64,000 nucleotides of DNA from Phycicoccus endophyticus. GTDB lineage: Bacteria; Actinomycetota; Actinomycetes; Actinomycetales; Dermatophilaceae. How positions within the stretch are numbered: position 1 is the stretch's first letter; the number at the start of each line of letters is the position of its first letter. Both the position numbers and the translations under genes were made by a program. The notes beneath the pieces are model-generated. The model was not told the DNA's origin. It did no database searches and saw only the letters and a program-made list of their open reading frames with translations. This document shows, in pieces, positions 1 through 7,477 of this stretch. The stretch spans positions 161,405-225,404 of the forward strand of contig NZ_JAANCN010000005.1 of the NCBI RefSeq assembly GCF_011326735.1, in the 5' to 3' direction.

Positions 1-482
1 AGCAGGCCCCCGAGCCCGAGGAGCAGGCCGCCCACGCCGGCGACGGCGAAGAGGGTGGCCTTGAGGACACGCTCACGGCCGCTGCGCTCGGCGAGCAGCA
101 CCTCGCTCGCGCCGTCGGCCTCGCACACCACCGACGCGCCGGCGGTGACCGAGACCTTGTTCGCGGTCGGGTACCACGTGGCGCCGTCCACCTCGACCGG
201 GCCACCGGGCAGCTGGGTGAGGGAGTCCGCGCGGCTGCCGTCGACCTCGCACGTGGTGTCACCGGTCTGCTCGACGTCGGCGAAGACCTCGGCCGTCCCG
301 GCGGCCGAGGCGCTCAGGCTCTGCCCGGCCGCGCCTCGGCCGAGCACCGTGACCGCGGGACCGCCGCCGAGCAGGACGACGAGGGCGATGACGAGCATGA
401 GCACGCCGCCGGCCACGAGGGCGAAGCGGAAGAGGACCAGCGGGCGGGTGAGCAGCCGCTGGAGGAAGGAGCCCTCAGGCAC
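1..482 (-). CDS. Unknown membrane protein, 3' end outside window
   Basis: Reading leftwards from a GTG at 482, an open frame continues past the window edge (at least 160 residues). It starts PEGSFLQRLLTRP, has a membrane segment at about residues 15-35 (rich in V, L, I and A), an extracytoplasmic stretch with two cysteines, and a second hydrophobic segment just before the edge. The GTG overlaps the stop of the upstream Flp-like gene by 8 bases, so the two are probably translationally coupled. I do not recognise the family. The layout (TM, about 90-residue loop, TM) suggests a membrane partner of the upstream protein, which is inference. Confidence 0.6.
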   Translation of the reverse strand, partial: MPEGSFLQRLLTRPLVLFRFALVAGGVLMLVIALVVLLGGGPAVTVLGRGAAGQSLSASAAGTAEVFADVEQTGDTTCEVDGSRADSLTQLPGGPVEVDGATWYPTANKVSVTAGASVVCEADGASEVLLAERSGRERVLKATLFAVAGVGGLLLGLGGL

Positions 483-1869
483 TGCAGGCCTCCCACGGCA
501 CCCAGGCCTCGCCGTTGTAGTACTCGCCGCCGGTCGTCTGCAGCTCCGAGGTCTGGACGTCGAGGCTGAGGCCGAGCTCGGCGATCAGCTTGGCGTCGAA
601 GTCGAAGCCGTAGTCACCGTCGTCGGTCGTGAAGTCCTGCCGGCTGAGGTAGCCGTGGTCCTGCACCGCGCGTACGAAGTCGACGGTGCCCTGGGCGGCC
701 GCCAGCGGGTCGGTGACCTTGCCCGCCTGCGGGTTGGGCACGTACCCCGGCAGGCCCGGCACCGGGCCCATGTTCATCGCGTTGAGGAAGTCGGACGCGA
801 CCTGCCGGTCGGCGGCCGTCTCCACGGGAAGGGTGACCGTCTCCTCGTGGCGCGACCCCTCGTCGGAGGAGTTCTCCCCGGCGTGGGCCTCCCCCTGGTA
901 GCCGTACACCACCGAGATGGAGGTGACCTCACCGGCGGCGTCCCGGTCGATCGAGATGCCGGCGTCCACCTGCCCGGAGGCGGCCGCCTCGGCGTAGACG
1001 GTCTCCCCCTTGCCGTCGCCTCCCCACGTGCCGGCGTTGATGCCACCGCTGACGAGCGCGGAGTAGTACGTCGTCGTCGAGCCGTCCTTGCCCACCTTCG
1101 TGCCGAGCAGTGCCTGCACGCCGACGTTGGCGTCGGCGTTGGCGGCGATGAGCGTGGCCGAGGCCTGCGCGCTCGCGGAGGCGCCGCCCTCGTAGTACGT
1201 CTCGTCGGACTCGGGCAGGTCGGGCACGCCGGCCAGGTCGGTGACCTGGTCCGACCCCCAGCGGATGGGGTTGGGCACGTGCCAGCCGGTCAGCGGGATC
1301 TCGTAGTCCTCGTCGCCGACGACGGTGTCGAGGGCGATGTCCGCGTAGTGGGCGTACATGAGGTCCTGCACCGCCTGCTCGTTCGGGAGGTTGTAGACCT
1401 CGCCCTCGCCGAAGCTCACGCCACCCCCCGCCGACGCGGAGGCCTCGGCGCCGTACTCCTTGTCGTCCCACGTGCCGGTGACGTTGAAGCCGACGCCGGC
1501 CGCGGCCGACACCTCGGCGCCGGTGCCCCGGGTGACCCGGTAGGTCCCGTCGGACAGCTCCTCGACGAGCCACCGCTCGGTGCCGCCGACGGTGACCGCC
1601 AGCGCACCGGTCACCTTGGCGTCGTGCCCCGACGCCGTGACGACGCACGGCTCCGGGGGGATGCGGTCCTCGGCCTGGATCGGCACGTCACACGAGCCCT
1701 GGCCCAGGGTGAACAGCTTGCAGATCGCCTCGGTGACCCCGCGACCCAGGGCGTTGCTCCCCCCGCCGATGCCGAGGAAGACGGTGCTCACGACGAGCGC
1801 CGCCACGGCGATGAAGCCGCCGTACTCCAAGGCGGTCGCGCCGCGCTCCGTTCCGCGCCCGAACACCAT
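475..1869 (-). CDS. Flp-pilin-like N-terminus fused to a large secreted domain
   Basis: 464 residues. The N-terminus has a short basic stretch, then RGATALEYGGFIAVAALVV, which resembles the class III (Flp/TadE) prepilin signal: a Glu a few residues into a single hydrophobic segment. True Flp pilins are only 50-70 residues, whereas here about 420 residues follow. These are rich in Ala, Gly, Ser, Asp and Thr and look beta-rich (stretches such as GEVYNLPNEQ and SALVSGGINAG). A prepilin peptidase gene lies 0.8 kb upstream on the same strand and could process it (inference). The gene overlaps the downstream membrane-protein gene. Function unknown. No tad ATPase or other pilus genes are in the window. 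Confidence 0.7.
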   Translation of the reverse strand: MVFGRGTERGATALEYGGFIAVAALVVSTVFLGIGGGSNALGRGVTEAICKLFTLGQGSCDVPIQAEDRIPPEPCVVTASGHDAKVTGALAVTVGGTERWLVEELSDGTYRVTRGTGAEVSAAAGVGFNVTGTWDDKEYGAEASASAGGGVSFGEGEVYNLPNEQAVQDLMYAHYADIALDTVVGDEDYEIPLTGWHVPNPIRWGSDQVTDLAGVPDLPESDETYYEGGASASAQASATLIAANADANVGVQALLGTKVGKDGSTTTYYSALVSGGINAGTWGGDGKGETVYAEAAASGQVDAGISIDRDAAGEVTSISVVYGYQGEAHAGENSSDEGSRHEETVTLPVETAADRQVASDFLNAMNMGPVPGLPGYVPNPQAGKVTDPLAAAQGTVDFVRAVQDHGYLSRQDFTTDDGDYGFDFDAKLIAELGLSLDVQTSELQTTGGEYYNGEAWVPWEACSA

Positions 1870-2022
1870 CGACCCCCTCGCTCGTCAAGGACACCGTCCC
1901 CGGCCCTCCGCCGGGATCACGGCCACCATGCTGTCACGCGGGGCCGTCCGCCCGCATGGGTCCGAGGACCTTCTCCCGCCCGCGGGCCCGTGGGCCCAGC
2001 GCCGCATCGTACACTCGGCGCC

Positions 2023-2646
2023 ATGTCGCATCCGGGGGTCCGCGCCGCTCGTGTCGTCGTGCTCGTCGGGGTGCTCTCCCTCCTCACGGCGGCCTGCTCC
2101 TCGGGCAGCGCGGACGACGACCTGCCCGAGAAGCTGCGCAAGATCACCCCGAGCGAGTCGCCCTCGGCACCGCTGGTCCACGACGGGACCGACTCCCTGA
2201 CCGACCGCACCGTCTCGGGCGACGGGTTCACGATGCAGGTGCCGGCGGACTTCGAGGAGCAGAGCCCGACGACGAGGTCCGGCTCGACGACCTACCGGTG
2301 GCTGAAGTCCGTCCAGGGCAGGCAGCCGCCGATCATCGCCGTCGTCACCGACCCCGACCCGCGCAGCGACGCCATCGAGCAGTCCAAGGCGCTGGAGATC
2401 AGCCTCGAGGCGGACCCGGACGTCGAGGTCGTCCGCGCACCGGTCACCTGGCCGGGGGCCCAGCGCGCCATCCTCCTGCAGTGGGACCAGCCACAGCCCG
2501 GCTCCGACGAGGTCGTCACGACGTGGCAGCTCATGGCGCAGGTCAGCCCGGACCTCATCATGAACGCGCTCGCCGTCGCGCCGCGCGGTGAGTTCCAGGA
2601 CCTCGACTTCGACAAGATCCTGGCCACGTTCACCCTGACCGGCTGA
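2023..2646 (+). CDS. Predicted lipoprotein
   Basis: 207 residues beginning MSHPGVRAARVVV. A type II signal peptide ends in the lipobox LLTAAC, with Cys about 25 as the predicted lipidated residue, so it should be anchored to the outer face of the membrane. The mature part has a Ser/Pro/Asp-rich linker and then a compact domain of about 150 residues with no motif I recognise. It resembles the LpqN/LpqT-type small actinobacterial lipoproteins in size and layout only. The start was chosen because a -10-like TACACT ends 7 bases before the ATG (possible leaderless start) and the signal peptide begins there. The 3' end overlaps the convergent prepilin peptidase gene by 17 bases. Confidence 0.75.
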   Translation: MSHPGVRAARVVVLVGVLSLLTAACSSGSADDDLPEKLRKITPSESPSAPLVHDGTDSLTDRTVSGDGFTMQVPADFEEQSPTTRSGSTTYRWLKSVQGRQPPIIAVVTDPDPRSDAIEQSKALEISLEADPDVEVVRAPVTWPGAQRAILLQWDQPQPGSDEVVTTWQLMAQVSPDLIMNALAVAPRGEFQDLDFDKILATFTLTG

Positions 2647-3349
2647 GCCCGGCCAGGAGGGCACCGAGCCCGGGCAGCGCGAGCACGAGCACCGCCGCGC
2701 CGACCAGGTGCGGACCGAGGGGCAGCGAGGTCCGGCGGTCCGCCCGGCGCAGGGCGAGGAGCACCGCGCCGAGCAGGGCGACGGAGACGAACGCGAGCAC
2801 CGTCGCGAGGACGACGTGGGACCACCCGAGGTAGCCGAGCAGCAGCCCGAGGGTGGGAGCGAGCTTGGCGTCCCCGAGCCCCATCCCGGAGGCCCCGCCG
2901 AGCAGGACGAGCCCGAGGTAGACCGCGCCGAGCACCACCGCGGCGAGCACCGAGCGGACCAGGTCGGTGTGCTCGCCCCGCAGGGCCGACACGGCGAGCA
3001 GACCGAGCAGCGTCCCCGGAGCCACCCGCAGGGTGATCGCGTCCGGCAGCCGCTGCACGTCCAGGTCGACGGCGGCCAGGACGACGAGCACGAGCCCGAC
3101 GAGGACCAGCAGCAGCGCGAGCGCGACACCGGCCGAAGCGGACCCGTCCCGCTCCGCACTCCCGACGGTCCAGCCGGTGGCCACCATGAGGGGCGTCACG
3201 ACGGCGCACGCCCAGGGGACCCAGGCGTGGCTGGTCGTTCGCAGGTCACGCTCGTCGTCGTACCGGTAGCCGCGCCCGTCGAGCCGCCGGCGCACCGCGA
3301 GGCCGGCCCCGAGCCCGCAGCCGGCGGCAAGGGTGAGCGCCCCGGTCAC
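2630..3349 (-). CDS. A24 prepilin peptidase (TadV/CpaA/PilD type)
   Basis: 239 residues, polytopic membrane protein. The two catalytic aspartates of family A24 are visible: one in AAVDLDVQRLPDAI (the Asp before the conserved RLPD) and one in the GMGLGDAKLAP motif (GxGDxK). The enzyme removes the leader of type IV/Flp prepilins at the membrane. The N-terminal methylase domain of the bifunctional PilD type is absent, as in TadV-like enzymes. The GTG start overlaps the stop of the upstream gene (GTGA), so the two are coupled. A likely substrate is the Flp-like protein encoded downstream on the same strand (inference). The 3' end overlaps the convergent lipoprotein gene. Confidence 0.88.
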   Translation of the reverse strand: MTGALTLAAGCGLGAGLAVRRRLDGRGYRYDDERDLRTTSHAWVPWACAVVTPLMVATGWTVGSAERDGSASAGVALALLLVLVGLVLVVLAAVDLDVQRLPDAITLRVAPGTLLGLLAVSALRGEHTDLVRSVLAAVVLGAVYLGLVLLGGASGMGLGDAKLAPTLGLLLGYLGWSHVVLATVLAFVSVALLGAVLLALRRADRRTSLPLGPHLVGAAVLVLALPGLGALLAGLSRSG

Positions 3350-3993
3350 GAGGACGTGCGCTCCCAGACGTTGCGGAAGCCCGTGGCCGTCTCGACGAAC
3401 CGGTCGCCGGAGCACGTGTACGAGACCGGGCCGGTGCCGGGCGTGAGGTCCTGGGTCTGGGGGTCGGCCCCCTCGACGCTCACCGTCACCGTGCCCTCGG
3501 AGGACTCCAGCTCGAAGCTCATCCGGCCCCCGTCGGTGCTCACGGAGTACACGGCCGTGCCGTCGAAGACGATGGTCCCGGAGCCCTCGTCGGTCGTGAT
3601 CTCGGCCGGCGTCGGGTCGTAGGTGACCCGTTCGCGTCCGTCCTCGCTGATCTCGAGCGTGCGCTGCAGACCGGTGATCGTCACCGTGCCCTGCGGCGTG
3701 TCCGAGCTCTCGGAGTGCTCCACGGTGCGCCACGACCCGACGAGGCACGGGTCGAGCGAGCCTGTGCCCGAGGTACTCCCGTCGCCCGCCCCGGCCGTGG
3801 TGGTGGGGCTCGCGCTCGACGCGGCGCCCCCGGCCGGGGCCGGAGCCGCGCTGCTCGCCGCATCGTGGCTGATGACGACGCCCGTGACGAGGCCCCCGAC
3901 GAACAGCAGGGCCGCGGCGAGCACCGCCGTCAGCGTGAGGGCGACGACCACCCACGTGCGCGGCCCCTGCCGGACCGCCTCCCGTTCCTCCAT
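3346..3993 (-). CDS. Membrane-anchored protein with lipocalin-like outer domain
   Basis: 215 residues from ATG 3993, which is preceded by GGGAGG at good spacing. Longer in-frame starts lack this. Short cytoplasmic N-terminus, one membrane segment (VVVALTLTAVLAAALLFVGG, about residues 18-37), a Ser/Thr/Ala/Gly-rich linker, then a domain of about 130 residues opening DPCLVGSWRTVEHSE. That opening, and the alternating strands with a single later Cys (SYTCSG), resemble small lipocalin-like or META-like domains seen in actinobacterial surface proteins. No catalytic motif. Translationally coupled to the prepilin peptidase by a GTGA overlap, suggesting a shared envelope role (inference). Confidence 0.72.
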   Translation of the reverse strand: MEEREAVRQGPRTWVVVALTLTAVLAAALLFVGGLVTGVVISHDAASSAAPAPAGGAASSASPTTTAGAGDGSTSGTGSLDPCLVGSWRTVEHSESSDTPQGTVTITGLQRTLEISEDGRERVTYDPTPAEITTDEGSGTIVFDGTAVYSVSTDGGRMSFELESSEGTVTVSVEGADPQTQDLTPGTGPVSYTCSGDRFVETATGFRNVWERTSS

Positions 3994-4127
3994 CGCGTCC
4001 CTCCCCGTGTCGTGGCAGGGCAAGCCTGCCACGACCCTCGGCCCTCGCCGCCGTCTCCGGCCGCGCCCGGAGGCGGGCCTCGCTACCATCGGGGCGGGGA
4101 GGCCGCGGCCGAGGAGGGACCATCGCG

Positions 4128-5186
4128 ATGAGGACAGTGTCTGCCGTGCTCGCTGCCGCGGCGCTCGTGGCCGGCGGGCCCGCCCACGCGGCCACCGCGC
4201 CGCCGCTGCCGGAGGTCGAGGGGGTGCCCGTGCTCGGCCAGGCCTGGGTCGGCAACGTCACCGACGACCGACTCGCGGTGCTCACGGTGCACGGCCTGCG
4301 TCGGGTGGACGGTGGCACCGTCCTGTACTACTCCATGGGGCTGCGGGTGCAGGACCAGCGGGGGGACGCGGCGCACTTCGACGCGTACGGCAACGGGAAC
4401 AACTACGTGCTCAACCAGGGTGGCGCGGTCTCCCTCGTCTGCACGGCAGCGGCGATCGACCCCGAGCACGACGTCGCGTACAGCGCCCTGCGGCTGGACT
4501 CCTCGCGGCGGTGCATCTCGACGAAGAACATCGACTTCACCGCCGGGGCCGACGAGCTCGGGAAGGCCGTCGTCGGCTACACCGTCCTCGCGCCCGTCCC
4601 GACGGACGTGAGCACCGTCGACGTGCTCATCGGCTCCCAGCTGGTCCAGGGGGTCCCGGTCGAGGACGGCCTGCTCGAACCGGCCGTCGAGGACCCCGCA
4701 CCGGCCGTCGGCACCGGCTGGCCCACCGTCGAGACCTCGGCGGTCGCCGAGGCCGTCGCCCCCGAGAAGGCCGTCTTCGACCTACGCGCCCAGGTCGAGG
4801 ACGTCGCCAAGAAGCTGACCGAGGCCACGCGGGGAGGCGTCAAGGAGCTCGACCTCGACGCGACGGTCCTCTTCGCCACGGACGAGGCGAGCCTGACCTC
4901 CACGGCCGGGTCGGTCATCCGCGAGGCTGCAGCCGAGATCACCGAGGCCGGCACGCGCGGCACGATCACCGTCACCGGGCATACCGACAGCAACGCCTCG
5001 GAGGCCTACAACCTCGACCTGTCCAAGCGCCGGGCCGCGGCCGTGGCGGCCGCCCTGAAGCGCCGGCTGCCGGGCAGCATCAGCATCCGCAGGGTCGGCA
5101 AGGGCGAGAGCGAGCCGATCGCGAGCAACGAGACCGCGCGCGGCCGCGCGCTCAACCGCCGGGTGACGATCACCCTTCCCCAGTGA
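4128..5186 (+). CDS. Secreted OmpA-family peptidoglycan-binding protein
   Basis: 352 residues. Sec signal peptide MRTVSAVLAAAALVAGGPAHA with an AHA cleavage site, a central unknown domain of about 190 residues containing a Cys pair (SLVCTAA and SRRCIST), then a C-terminal OmpA/MotB domain (about 240-352). Its peptidoglycan-contact signature is readable as VTGHTDS-N-ASEAYNLDLSKRRAAAV and, near the end, GRALNRRVTI. In this family the Asp and Arg bind meso-diaminopimelate, so the protein should sit at the cell wall. ATG chosen on the upstream GAGGAGGG. The next lipoprotein gene begins 11 bases after the stop and is probably cotranscribed. Confidence 0.85.
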   Translation: MRTVSAVLAAAALVAGGPAHAATAPPLPEVEGVPVLGQAWVGNVTDDRLAVLTVHGLRRVDGGTVLYYSMGLRVQDQRGDAAHFDAYGNGNNYVLNQGGAVSLVCTAAAIDPEHDVAYSALRLDSSRRCISTKNIDFTAGADELGKAVVGYTVLAPVPTDVSTVDVLIGSQLVQGVPVEDGLLEPAVEDPAPAVGTGWPTVETSAVAEAVAPEKAVFDLRAQVEDVAKKLTEATRGGVKELDLDATVLFATDEASLTSTAGSVIREAAAEITEAGTRGTITVTGHTDSNASEAYNLDLSKRRAAAVAAALKRRLPGSISIRRVGKGESEPIASNETARGRALNRRVTITLPQ

Positions 5187-5197
5187 GGACCGAGGCC

Positions 5198-5815
5198 ATG
5201 ACCCGACGTCTCGCGGCCCTGACCGCGGCCGCCCTCGCCACCATCGCCCTCACCGGCTGCAGCGACGACCCGGACACCCCGGAGCCGACGGGCTCGGGCT
5301 CGGTGTCGGTCACCTCCGGCGACGACAGTGCCACGGCGAGCCCGACGAGCTCGCCCTCGCCGTCCCTCGAGGACCGTTCGGCCGAGCTGCTCGAGGGGGC
5401 CGCGCCGCTCACCGAGATCGCGAGGACCAGGGCCGCGAAGGGCTCCTCGTTCGCCGGCTCGACCTTCACGTTCTACCAGCTCACCCGGTCCGACGCCTCG
5501 ACGCTGCTCGTGTGGCGGGTGAGCGGGGGGAAGGGCTCGAGCAGCCCCTCCGACGCCAACGTGCGGCGGTGGGAGAACTACCCGGTGATGGTGGCGGACG
5601 CCAAGGAGTACTCGGTCGTCACCTTCGACAAGGAGGTCGACGGCTGGTCGGCGCTCTCCAACCCCATCCTGCGGATCACGAGCGGGAGCGCGGCTCCCCC
5701 GCAGTCGGCGCTCTACCCGCCGCTGCCGGCCGGGACGAGCTCGGTGACCTTGACGAGCCCCTGGTTCGCCGACGTCGAGGTGCCGGTGACCGAGGCCGCC
5801 ACGGCCGCGGGCTGA
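5198..5815 (+). CDS. Predicted lipoprotein
   Basis: 205 residues with a type II signal peptide ending in the lipobox IALTGC, followed by a low-complexity Ser/Thr/Pro linker of about 45 residues and a domain of about 140 residues with no motif I recognise. Directly downstream of the OmpA-domain gene. A GTG at 5183 overlaps that gene's stop and would add five residues. The ATG at 5198 is preferred because an AGGA lies 8 bases upstream and the signal peptide then starts MTRR. Function unknown. Pairing with a peptidoglycan-binding protein suggests envelope work (inference). Confidence 0.75.
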   Translation: MTRRLAALTAAALATIALTGCSDDPDTPEPTGSGSVSVTSGDDSATASPTSSPSPSLEDRSAELLEGAAPLTEIARTRAAKGSSFAGSTFTFYQLTRSDASTLLVWRVSGGKGSSSPSDANVRRWENYPVMVADAKEYSVVTFDKEVDGWSALSNPILRITSGSAAPPQSALYPPLPAGTSSVTLTSPWFADVEVPVTEAATAAG

Positions 5816-5839
5816 GCGCGGCCGGGCGTGCGGCGGTTC

Positions 5840-6625
5840 TCAGGCCGCGCCGCCCGGGGCCTCGCCGGGGCCGTGCTCCACGGCGACGACGACGACGGAG
5901 ACGTTGTCCCGCCCCCCGGCCCGCACGGCGGCGTCGACGAGCTCCTCGGCGGCGCGCTGGGGGTCGGGGTGCTCAGTCGCGAGCTCGAGGATCTGCCCGT
6001 CGTCCAGCTCGTTGCTCAGGCCGTCGCTGCAGACCACGAAGCGCTCACCGGGAGTGACCGGCAGCTCCCAGATGTCGGGGTCGGGTGCCGGGTCGGTGCC
6101 GAGAGAGCGGGTGATGACGTTGCGCAGCGGGTGGGTGGCGACGTCCTCGGGGGCGAGCAGCCCGGCCTCGAGGAGCTCACGCACCTCCGAGTGGTCGCGG
6201 CTCACCTGCCGGATCTGCGCGTCCGCCACGCGGTACACGCGGGAGTCGCCGACGTTGAAGACGACCCAGCCCTCCTCGTCGGGGGCTCCGGCGACGACGA
6301 GGCCGGTGGCCGTCGTCCCCATGCCACGCAGCTCGGGACGGCCCTGCTGCGCCTGCAGGACCCGGCGGTTCGCCTCGTGCAGCGCCTCCGTGACGTCCTC
6401 GGGCCCGGCCGGCAGGCGCTGCTCGAGACCGGCGAGGGCCTCTGCGACGAGCTGCGAGGCCACCTCGCCCGCCGCGTGCCCGCCCATGCCGTCGGCGACG
6501 GCGAACACCCGCGCGCCGACGACGACGCTGTCCTCGTTGTGCTCGCGCACCCGGCCGACGTCGGTGGCACTGCCCGCGCGCACGACCACGGAGGGGGTGG
6601 GCCGCGACGGGTCGGCGGCGCTCAT
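5840..6625 (-). CDS. PP2C-family Ser/Thr phosphatase
   Basis: 261 residues, a soluble PPM/PP2C catalytic domain with no membrane segment. Metal-binding and core motifs are visible in order: REHNEDS, VADGMGGHAAGEVAS, GMGTTATG, NVGDSRVY, SRDHSEV, CSDGLSNELDD and the C-terminal GGRDNVSVVVV. The enzyme dephosphorylates phospho-Ser/Thr proteins using two Mn or Mg ions. It is distinct from the membrane-bound PstP at the right end of this window. The ATG at 6625 follows GGGAG at 7 bases; the longer in-frame extension is Arg/Pro/Gly-rich and unlike the family. It converges with the lipoprotein gene and diverges from the YceI gene. Confidence 0.9.
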   Translation of the reverse strand: MSAADPSRPTPSVVVRAGSATDVGRVREHNEDSVVVGARVFAVADGMGGHAAGEVASQLVAEALAGLEQRLPAGPEDVTEALHEANRRVLQAQQGRPELRGMGTTATGLVVAGAPDEEGWVVFNVGDSRVYRVADAQIRQVSRDHSEVRELLEAGLLAPEDVATHPLRNVITRSLGTDPAPDPDIWELPVTPGERFVVCSDGLSNELDDGQILELATEHPDPQRAAEELVDAAVRAGGRDNVSVVVVAVEHGPGEAPGGAA

Positions 6626-6896
6626 CCGCCGCTCCCGGGGGCTGCGGCCACCGGAAGGTGCGCCGGGGGCCCCACGGGCCAGGCGGCGGGCCGGGTCGGC
6701 CTCCCCCGGCCCGGACGGGCGAGGACGGGCATAGCGGTCTCCCACGGCCGAGCGGACGATGTCCGGGCGAGCCTAGCCCGGACCGGGCCGTCCCACGCGG
6801 GTGAGCGCCCCCGGGCCGGTCGTCCCCGTCGACACGGGGGTCCTCCTCTGCGACACTGCGCGGGCACGACCGACATCCCCGAGCCGTGGAGACACC
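6626..6896. other. Divergent intergenic region, PP2C / YceI
   Basis: 271 bases between two divergent starts. It should hold both promoters. The only gene signals I see are a GGAGA ribosome site just before the YceI ATG at 6897 and a GGGAG before the PP2C ATG at 6625. No repeat or RNA gene recognised. Confidence 0.4.
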
Positions 6897-7460
6897 ATGC
6901 GCGAGCGCCCGAGCCTCAGCGGCGACTGGGCCATCGACCCGCAGCACACCCGGATCGGCTTCTCCGCCCGGCACGCCATGATCACCACCGTGCGCGGCTC
7001 GTTCAACGACGTCGCCGGGCGGATCCACGCCGACCTCGAGGACGTCGACGCCTCGCACGTCGAGGTCACCCTGCGGGCCGCGAGCATCGACACCCGCACG
7101 CCCCAGCGCGACGAGCACCTGCGCAGCGCGGACTTCCTCGACGTCGAGCACCACCCCCTGGTGACTTTCGTCAGCAGCCGCGTCGAGGAGATCGAGGACG
7201 ACGCCTTCCTCGTCACGGGCGACCTCACCATCCGCGACGTCACCCGGACGATGTCGATCCCCATCGCGCTCACCGGGGTGCGGACCGACGCCTTCGGCGT
7301 GCTGCGGGCCGGCTTCGAGGGGTCGCGCAAGGTCGACCGCCGCGACTTCGGGCTCGAGTGGAACATGCCGCTGGACGCCGGCGGGGTGCTCGTCTCCGAG
7401 CGGGTCACCCTCGAGTTCGAGATCTCCGCGACCAGGGCCCAGGGCGAGCTCGCCCGGTAG
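6897..7460 (+). CDS. YceI-family protein
   Basis: 187 residues matching the YceI lipid-binding beta-barrel family over the whole length: SGDWAIDPQHTRIGFSARHAM at the start, then the typical DVDASHVEVTLRAASIDTRTPQRDEHLRSADFLDVEHHP segment and the closing strands ending VSERVTLEFEIS. Family members bind isoprenoid-type lipids. There is no signal peptide, so this copy should be cytoplasmic, as is usual for actinobacterial YceI proteins. Substrate unknown. The start has a GGAGA site 7 bases upstream. Confidence 0.9.
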   Translation: MRERPSLSGDWAIDPQHTRIGFSARHAMITTVRGSFNDVAGRIHADLEDVDASHVEVTLRAASIDTRTPQRDEHLRSADFLDVEHHPLVTFVSSRVEEIEDDAFLVTGDLTIRDVTRTMSIPIALTGVRTDAFGVLRAGFEGSRKVDRRDFGLEWNMPLDAGGVLVSERVTLEFEISATRAQGELAR

Positions 7461-7477
7461 CCGCGGACCGGGGGCGC

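Noticed and set aside
55..2646. Very long plus-strand open frame
   Set aside because: It runs opposite to the Flp-like gene for most of its length. Only the end from ATG 2023, with a lipoprotein signal, looks real; high GC leaves long non-coding frames.
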